DNA from: Lagopus muta
Lineage: Eukaryota > Chordata > Aves > Galliformes > Phasianidae
Length of the DNA: 64,000 bases
Reading direction: 5' to 3'
Assembly: GCF_023343835.1 (NCBI RefSeq)
Contig: NC_064433.1
Location: 33,015,214-33,079,213, forward strand
Shown here: positions 56,727 to 64,000 of the stretch, in pieces
How the letters are laid out: every line of letters starts with the position of its first letter
Numbering within the stretch: the first letter of the stretch is position 1
Notes under the pieces: model-generated
Database searches by the model: none
The model's input: the letters and a program-made list of their open reading frames with translations, nothing else
Told to the model about the DNA's origin: nothing
Position numbers and translations under genes: made by a program

Positions 56727-59026
56727 GTAACGGCGGCCGGGCGGGAGCCGGGGCTCGCCGGCCGTTGTCGGGCGGAGGCCGTGGCGGCTGCCACCTCGGC
56801 GGCGGCGGCCTCTGCCGGTTTGCCGGTCCGGCTGCGGGAGCGCTCCGTACCCCGCAGACCTGCGGGGCTGCGCCTCTGTGCCGGAGGGCCGCGCGGCGTC
56901 GGTGGGGGGAAGGGGAAAAAAGCTGGGACGCGAGGAGCTGTCGGCCGGCTCGGAGCGCCGTGCTGCCCGGAGAACTTTCTAGGCTACGGGAGAAGTTGTG
57001 GGAACGGCCGTCATTCGGCGCTGCTCGTACATACGTTAAGCCGGCGTAAAGGCTTCGGGTCCTACGAGTGCCTGAGGCTTGCGGCAAGCAGAGCAGGCAG
57101 CAAAAAGAGCGCGTAGGGTTGGACAGAAAGCTCAGCGAATTAAAACAGCGCGGACGTGGCTCTGCCTGCTGACACGGCCTTGTAAATACCCCGAATGAAT
57201 GGTGTAAATGAGGGGCTTTAATCGCTAATTGTTCTGATGCTCATCACCTGTAGTGCGTGCTCTCAGCACGCTTATGGCTCAGCTCTGCCTGCTCTGAGGA
57301 CCGCATGCCTTTGACCATTAATGCTGTTACACGTCCTCCTCCCCCACCCGAGCCGTGACCGCGTTTGTTCCTTGTGTGATGGCCTTCTGAGTGGGCGAGT
57401 CAAGCTGAAACCCTTAGAACAGGTTATACGGTCGAAGATCAAATGTTAAATGTGCTCATGTCGTGTGTGCAGAGGTAACAGAGCTGGCTGGCTCTGCTGT
57501 GAGCTGAACGTGTGAAGGGAGCATATCTCTGAGCCACGGTACTTTTAATAGCGAGGCTTGTCACCAGTGTGTAGAATATTGCTACTTGGGGGACAGAGAT
57601 TCTGGTGATAATCAGCGGGAAAAATAAACCAACAATGGCCTGGTTAAGATGGTTTTACTTGTGTAACTGTGGGCCAGGCCCCAAGTGGAAGAAGACATAC
57701 AAGAAAGCACAGTGTTCTTACAGCATTTTTCAGAGTTTGTTTTTGTCTGACTACTCTGGATATCAGTTATGGGGAAAATAAGCTGAGGGTGCAGAGATGG
57801 AAACATGGGGAGAGCAGCTTTAATCCCTGGAGGTTCTGACCCTGAGCAGGGCGGCTCTGTGTTGTCAGGCAGAGCGTAGAGCTTGTTTTGCCACAACTCT
57901 TCGCTTTGTTCCAGACTTTCTGGTTCCTCTTCTGCCACGACTTGCATTTTTTTCGTTTTGTATGAATTCTTTAGATTTTCCCTACTAAGCTGCCCTTCGT
58001 GTTGCATTTAGTTACAATTTTTTCTGTAATGAATTGTACAGAAATGTCTGCCTGATGTCGCGTTGATTGCTGAGCTGTCCTTTTCAGGCTTGCTTCCTCG
58101 GCTGTCGCTGTGCCACCTTTCTTCCAGTGGGGGAGGTGATGGCAGCACATGCACCAGGCACGCAATGCTCAGAAATCGGAAATTCTACCTGCAGGCAGTT
58201 TGAAACAGCAGTTCCTTTGAGTTTCGTCTCTTCCTCTTGTGTGCTTTTTTTCCCCTACCTCCTACGTACTTATATAACAAGGCCTTACTTAGGGCCTGAG
58301 CAACTCTGTTGCCATGTGGGCATGCTTTGATGTCCTGGTGCATTTTTGGATTCTCTTGCTGTTTAACAGCATCCGTGCATTTAATAAAGATTTTTTTGAT
58401 CCACTTTTTTATCCAGCGTATTGCAGTATGGCCTGTAGAAACACCTGATCTTCAGAACACTTGTCCAGCTTCCTTGTTAGTTTTACACTGATGTGTCTAA
58501 ATAGAAATCATCTCTAGTAAATTATCATCCACTAATAGGAACAGACCACTTTGTTAACAGCTCAGTATGATTTATTTTGTGGCTAATGTCTGATACCTCT
58601 CTAATGTGTGCTTGCTTTAGAAGAAAGGCCTGGTAATGCTTTTGTTCCCTTAGAGGAAATGGCATTATGAAGCATTTCAACAGTATTTCAGAGCAGAAAT
58701 GCTTATTTTTGCAGTGGCTGAGCTGCTGTCTATCACTTAAGTAGCTTGTCCGTGCTTATGTCACGTCTTATTGAAACGTCCTTTGTGTGCTTGAAATTTG
58801 AGTTCAAACCTTTCCTTAGAACAGTATAGATTATACTATTTTTCTGTTACTGAAAGTGGATGAAAAGATGTAGGATTCTGAGATCTGTATCAGAAGCATG
58901 GTCATGTTTTGGTGCAGTGCATACAATGTGTTTGAGATTGGTGCACACAATTCTGTGGTTATTCCTGTCCTGCTTTTAATTTTTATTGTTGTGCAGAGTG
59001 AAGAAAACTTCTTTTTCTATTTTCAG
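56727..59026 (+). other. XPOT: XPOT intron 1
   Basis: A 2.3-kb interval between the CpG island and the first coding exon. It has single-copy sequence, no recognised repeat and no other gene. Confidence 0.6.
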
Positions 59027-59163
59027 ATGATCGTAGCTTCCACTCTAGAAGAAGTGGGCAAACCTGTTAGCAGGAGTAGGAAACGGAGAGTATAGCAATA
59101 GAGATGGATGAGCAAGCTCTTCTGGGGCTGAATCCAAATGCTGATGCAGACTTCAGACAAAGA
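59027..59163 (+). CDS. XPOT: XPOT first coding exon with 5'UTR part
   Basis: Acceptor tattttcag ends at 59026 and donor GTACGT starts at 59164. The coding part is 59104-59163 (20 codons). The 77 bases of 5'UTR contain an ATG at 59027-59029 opening a 22-codon uORF that stops with TAG at 59093-59095, eight bases before the main ATG. Confidence 0.92.
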
Positions 59164-62100
59164 GTACGTAATTGACTTGTTTATTTCTCTAATAATTTGG
59201 GGTGCTGCTTCAGTGAATAAGTCTTGTAATTCCTTTCCTGATTTATGCAGGAAGGGTTTGTGGTGGTATGTAGGGAGTGCCATGTTGCAAGTGTGTATCG
59301 AAGCTGAAACACATGTTGCCAGTCCAGTGAAACTATGGTTAACTTGTATAGAATTTGTTTCTCTGGGCTCTGGCTTTTTCAGTCCTTTCAATTCTAGTCC
59401 TTGTTCAGCACTTTAAGTGGATTCCTGTGGGATGGAAATCAGCCCCTGGAAATGCCAAATTGCTCGTGATTTCCTTTTAAACCTTGGGTGGCAGTTTGGG
59501 GGCGGGGGGCAGGCTGTTGTGTTTTTTATTTATCTTCATTTATTGTTATTTTGAATGGATTACCTGCCTTGAAAGCCTTCTAATTAAACACAGGTTTTTA
59601 AATTGTGGTAAAGCTTAGAGTAATTTAAAGTCATGATAAGCAGGGACTTAAATGATACGAGAGATGCTCACTTGGGAAGGCATTTCTAGTTTTAAAACTA
59701 TTTAATGAGTAAATGCTTACTTATCAAATTGATTCAAATACATATAAGATGACATTCAGTGAAACCTTTCAGAAGTGAGAATACGAGCATCTTCTTTGGA
59801 TGTTCATAAAACAGCCCTGAAATGTGTAAGGAAGTTAAAATTGTAATTTGATGCATCCTGGCGTTGCTAAGCAGCCTGTTAAATCTGTTTGTTGGGGATG
59901 CTTGTCCTTGAAAAGATGAGTATGGCTGAACTGTAACGTTTTGTCAAGAAAATGTCACCGTACATTTGAAGCTCACAGATTTATTGACCTTTTAACCATG
60001 CAATCTGCATACTTCTAAAATACTTCATGGTGAAAGGTGAGTAATTTTTTACTCCCCATGCAGGAAGTGACATTATACTACTTGACTTTACTAAGTATCA
60101 AACCTTAGCTAATTAAACTGTTCACTGTAAGGAAGTTAGTGCAGGCTGCAGTGATTTCTTGTTTTAAGAACTTAATTCAACTCTCTGAATAATTATTTTG
60201 ATGAATGTAAACAGTCATGATAGAGAAACCTCTTGAAATACAAGTCTTTATAGGCTTAAAATGATGTTGTCAAACTCATCTGAGTTTCAGAAATTATTTT
60301 ACAGTTTTGTATAACACATCACACAAAATCTGAAAGCAATTATGTCAAGGTAACTTTTTAGAAGAGTCTTAAAACATTTGGTAAGCAACTTTGGCATCTA
60401 AAATCTGCCTGAAATATACATTTCTTAGCAGCCTCTGTAATGGGTTCATAAACTGACTATTGTCAGCTGGTCAGTGAGAGATTTGTGTTTGAATGTTGCT
60501 TGGAATGTAGAATACGAGCAAAGTAGTGTAACAGAACTGGGTTGTTTCAGTGAAGAAGTCTAAGTCTCTTGCTCTTTAGAATTTGTGGAGGGAATTTATA
60601 ACTTGGACTTGAACTTCCACCCCTGGAAGTTGTAATCAACACCCAAGCGAACAAGGCCCTGAACGAATTCCCATAGCTGACCCTGCTTTGAGCAGGCAGT
60701 TTGCACTGGACTGTCACCAGAATTCACTTCCAACTCTGCCAGTTATGTGACTGTGACTTTTTCACTATTCAAGTAACAAAATGTTAAGTGGAAACGAGCA
60801 CCTGTAGTGTTTGGATTTGGAGGAACACTTGGTTTGTGTTAATGAGGGAGCCAAACAAAAACTTGGAAGTTTCCAAATACCATGTTTTTTGAAGGAGAGG
60901 TGTGTCTAAGTGTGAACAAGATGTTTTGCTGTGTGCTTTGGGTCTTGTTTCATTGCCATTTCCTGTGTTCTTTATCACATGAAACTTAATTGGATGTTTA
61001 CAGGCGCTGGCCTACTTTGAGCAGCTGAAGATATCTCAGGATGCTTGGCAAGTCTGTGCAGAAGCATTAGCTAAGAGTATATACAGGTAATGTAAATAAG
61101 AGTCATTGCTTATTTTCATTAGTAATGTAGACTTTATATACAGAAAGCTCAGGAGTAGTTCTACTGAGCAAACCATCCCATTGTTCCATATGCAAAGATT
61201 GTGCAGTCAGCACTATTTTTGCACCAAGTTGTGTATTCAGATCTCAAATAATAGGTTATTGCTGTATTGTAGAATAGTGCAAGCTGGAAGGAAATTCAGG
61301 GATGTGTATCTATGGAATAACAGTGGCGATTTATGGAGAATACTTAGATGATTTTTCAAAGCTTCCCTGATTCCAACCCGTAGTATGTAGTCATTAACAA
61401 AACTGTGAGAAATTTGAAAAACACCATTTTACCAAGATACACAATTTGTAGATTTTTTTTGAAAGACATGGTAGAATAGGTATTGTAGTTCTGTGTGCTT
61501 AGTACCAAACTCAGACTATAATAAACTGGCAGGCCTAGAAAAGAATATTATAAGAGGGAATATCAATATTAATTGTCACTTTTATCAGATGAATTGCTCG
61601 AGTATTCACCATTTTTCCTTTGCCTTTTTTTCTAGTGTGCCATAATTCTTGATTTGCCAAAGGCACTGCCTGGTTGTAATATTTGAGGTTTTTTTTCCTT
61701 GACAGGGAAGTGTACTGCAGTGCTTCCTCTAATAGAATTTTCTCTTCTTTTCTAGTGATGATCACATCAAGTTCTTTTGCTTTCAAGTTCTGGAACATCA
61801 AGTTAAGTTCAAGTTAGTATTCTTTCTTGATACCAACCATGTAAATCTATTTTGATTTTTCCCTTTTTATTCTGCTTGCAAATAAAATGGCATGTCACTC
61901 CTACTATTGTTGAGTAAAACTTCTCAGAACCCTTATTCCAAGCTGGTACCTCAGTGTTGTTGATGAGGCTTAACTGAGTTCACAAGGCTTTATTTTATTC
62001 CTTTTGCTTTTCCTGGAAGAGAAGTAGCTGGTGTTTAAGCAGTGCACTTTACTCAGCTAGTCCAACAGTTCTGTTTGGCCCAACATAGACCTGGTCACTA

Positions 62101-63482
62101 AGTATGGGATGAAACTTAGCACTTTCCTTCAAGCCTTGCTCTACTACCACTGATTTTCGGAGAAGAATTTGTCCTGCACATAGCAGCCTTGCTCAGTACA
62201 GCACTCTGGAATTAGACAAAGCCCTGCTTCTGCAATAAGCATGGCAAAGATGTTGTGATGAGTGAGTATTTTCACTGAGTTGTGTTTCTGTAGCATGGTA
62301 ATTTTAGGAAAAAACAATCTAAAATGGAAGATTCATTGCATGCAACTGTATTTTATATATTATATTATATTAATATTATATATTATAAATATATACTATT
62401 TATATATTATATTATATACTTTGGACTCCTTTGGTGTGAGCTCGAACATCTCGCCAGAGGTGTCTGCCTGCCAGTTGGGATATCGTTACGACTGGTTGCA
62501 GTGCACTGAATGTTTGAGTCAGGCTGTAGGTGGGAATAAGCTGTATTTTGCAGCTGTGGTTCACAATTGAGTATTGGACCAAAAATCCGAGGCTGAGCTA
62601 TTTGAGATCTTGCTTAGTTTTACATCACTGTTCTCCTTTATGTCCATGTTCCATTTTTTCTGTTTGCTTCTTGCAGTAAATTCTCTGTTCTCCTGCCTCT
62701 CATTTTTTCTCTGTTTTCAGTGGAATTGCTTTTTTTCTTCTACTTATTTATAAAGTAACAGGAACATTGAAATCCCACTCAGCAGTTGTTGGGGCCATAC
62801 CATGACTATGCACCTTGGAGAAGTAATTGCAGGAAGTTTCTTCTCAACTTTTCTAGTCCTCAGATGGAATATGTGTGGGCAGTATTAGAGTTGAGCTGGT
62901 GATAACACAGAATTCTGGCAAGACTTGTGTATGTACCATGTAAAGTGGAGTTCCTTGTTTGTTTTGTTTTTCTTGTTTTGACATATGTTTGATAGTAAAT
63001 GCACTGCAGGGTCAAATCAGTGAAACTTCCTTGAGATCTTCAAGGAGTGTAGAACTCAGGTTTCAGCATATACAAATGTCCATCCTTTGCCCCATGGTTT
63101 ATGGTCAAATGTGGTCTTAAGATCCTGTCCTTAAAGCAGGGCAACCTTCCCACAGAACTTCAGGCTGCTTAGGAGAGGCTTCAATGCCTGGAAATGTAAT
63201 TAATTAATAAATCTTTTTTTTTTTTTTCTTTTTTTTTCTTTTTTTTCCCTTCAGAGTTTTATCATGCAAACAGCTTTGTAAATTCCTTTTCCTTGGAATT
63301 TTTCATTGACGTTAATATGCAATGTTGCTATTAAATGTGTTTTTTCTTTACTGAACGTAAATGCTCTTGTTAAGAAGCAGTGATATTTTGATCTCCTTAT
63401 GCTTTGTTTCAGATACTCTGAGCTCACTGAAGTCCAGCAGCAGTTAATTAGGGAAACGCTCATAACATGGCTGCAAGCCCAG
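59104..63482 (+). CDS. XPOT: XPOT, exportin-T, first 90 codons (partial)
   Basis: Coding exons 59104-59163, 61004-61086, 61756-61812 and 63413-63482 join in phase through GT-AG introns. The protein begins MDEQALLGLNPNADADFRQR and continues ALAYFEQLKISQDAWQVCAE, DDHIKFFCFQVLEHQVKFKY and TEVQQQLIRETLITWLQAQ. This is the N-terminal HEAT-type region of exportin-T, an importin-beta family protein of about 960 residues. With RanGTP it binds mature tRNA in the nucleus and carries it through the pore. The N-terminal part seen here normally contributes to RanGTP binding. The gene continues beyond the right edge; no further exon is visible in the last 518 bases. Confidence 0.96.
59164..61003 (+). other. 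XPOT: XPOT intron between first two coding exons
   Basis: A 1.8-kb A/T-rich intron with one diverged CR1 tail at 60595-60755. I recognise nothing else. Confidence 0.7.
60595..60755 (+). mobile_element. Diverged CR1 LINE 3' end, plus strand
   Basis: It contains GCTGACCCTGCTTTGAGCAG, then ACTGTCACCAGAATTCACTT and CCAACTCTGCCAGTTATGTG ACTGTGACT, which follow the CR1 terminal region (TTGAGCAGG, CTTCCAAC, GTGACT repeats). An old copy. Confidence 0.7.
61004..61086 (+). CDS. XPOT: XPOT coding exon
   Basis: Acceptor tgtttacag ends at 61003 and donor GTAATG starts at 61087. It encodes ALAYFEQLKISQDAWQVCAE and ALAKSIY plus two bases of a Ser codon. Confidence 0.95.
61756..61812 (+). CDS. XPOT: XPOT coding exon (57 bp)
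   Basis: Acceptor cttttctag ends at 61755 and donor GTTAGT starts at 61813. It encodes DDHIKFFCFQVLEHQVKF with split codons on both sides. Too short to appear as a separate open frame. Confidence 0.94.
62345..62420. repeat. AT-rich simple repeat
   Basis: About 75 bases of almost pure A/T made from TATATTATAT-type units, partly palindromic. Likely polymorphic in length. Confidence 0.9.
63214..63252. repeat. T-rich polypyrimidine tract
   Basis: Runs of 7-15 T broken by single C residues, 160 bp before the XPOT exon acceptor. Confidence 0.9.
63413..63482 (+). CDS. XPOT: XPOT coding exon, last in window
   Basis: Acceptor tttgtttcag ends at 63412 and donor GTAAAT starts at 63483. It encodes YSELTEVQQQLIRETLITWL and QAQ. 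A long T/C tract at 63214-63252 lies in the preceding intron. Confidence 0.95.
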
Positions 63483-64000
63483 GTAAATGTATTTACAGCA
63501 GTTTTGCACTGCAGGCTGACATAATGCGCTGAGTGCAGGCTAAATGTTTAATCTGTCATTTGAGTTTAAAGATGGTTTCCTGAAGATACGCATTATCTGA
63601 TGGTGAAAAACTTCTAATGTGCTAATCATTATTAGAAATCCTTTCAAATGTTTGTTATGAGAAAGTCTGTGCTTGAAATTAATTCTAAATAGAAAACTCT
63701 TACATCAGATAATGGTTGTGGTTTAATCAGTTGTGTATGAAGTAAGAAGCATTAACAGTTTTCCTGTGGTGAAATATAATCTAGATTCCTGATGTTGTTG
63801 ACTGTCTAGAATAGGAATGGTAATTTGTTTTTAAAACCCTCCTGGCCTAAATCCATCTTATTTGGAGTACCAGCAGACATTTGGGAACGAATGGAAAAGA
63901 CTTTTGAAATAACCCCTCTGGTAACATTATGGTAGTGCATTGGCTACTCTTTCTTGCAGAGGTAGTTACTGTAGCCAAACTTGTAGTAACAGTTGGACCC

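Larger units (their letters stand above)
61813..63412 (+). other. XPOT: XPOT intron with AT-rich and pyrimidine simple repeats
   Basis: A 1.6-kb intron. It contains the (TATAT)-type low-complexity block at 62345-62420 and the T/C tract at 63214-63252. No gene or transposon is recognised. Confidence 0.7.

Noticed and set aside
61262-61310. Short CR1-like tip in reverse orientation
   Set aside because: Only about 35 loosely matching bases (GAATAGTGCAAGCTGGAAGG); too short and diverged to support.

Overview
The window looks like nuclear DNA from a bird, most probably a galliform such as chicken. It carries vertebrate split genes with canonical GT-AG introns, many CR1 LINE fragments ending in the CR1 ATTCTATGATTCTGTGA-type tail, and solo LTRs of the avian TGTGGTTTAACCC type. 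There is no sign of bacterial, viral or plasmid organisation. Gene order SRGAP1 - KICS2 - XPOT matches human 12q14.2, which makes orthology firm. Species assignment beyond bird is inference.

Layout. (1) 1-32.5 kb, plus strand: the last eleven coding exons of SRGAP1 (89-29937, about 608 codons: RhoGAP domain, SH3 domain, Ser/Pro-rich tail) and a long 3'UTR ending near 32.54 kb. Its introns hold CR1 pieces, one solo LTR and no other gene I can support. (2) 32.5-43.3 kb: a convergent intergenic region filled with CR1 fragments, the largest (about 40.17-42.0 kb) split by an LTR. (3) 43.3-52.3 kb, minus strand: KICS2 (C12orf66), all three coding exons, 446 codons, with a CpG-island promoter at 51.9-52.5 kb that carries two CACGTG E-boxes. 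(4) 53.2-55.9 kb, minus strand: a complete five-exon RPL18A gene (176 aa) with a TOP-type start. (5) 55.4-57.1 kb: a large CpG island that serves RPL18A (minus) and XPOT (plus) as a bidirectional promoter, including a perfect 18-bp inverted repeat made of ZNF143-like motifs. (6) 56.7-64 kb, plus strand: the 5' part of XPOT (a probable non-coding exon plus four coding exons, 90 codons), running off the right edge.

The genes are not an operon and have no joint pathway. SRGAP1 is a SLIT-ROBO effector acting on Rho GTPases. KICS2 is a KICSTOR subunit in lysosomal mTORC1 control. RPL18A is a 60S ribosomal protein and XPOT the nuclear tRNA exporter. KICS2, RPL18A and XPOT do form a compact housekeeping cluster joined by two CpG islands, and three of the four genes touch growth and translation. 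I did not find an undescribed system. The most notable points are the intron-bearing RPL18A gene between KICS2 and XPOT, where human has C12orf56; the 18-bp inverted repeat in the shared promoter; the E-box pair at KICS2; and a uORF eight bases upstream of the XPOT start.
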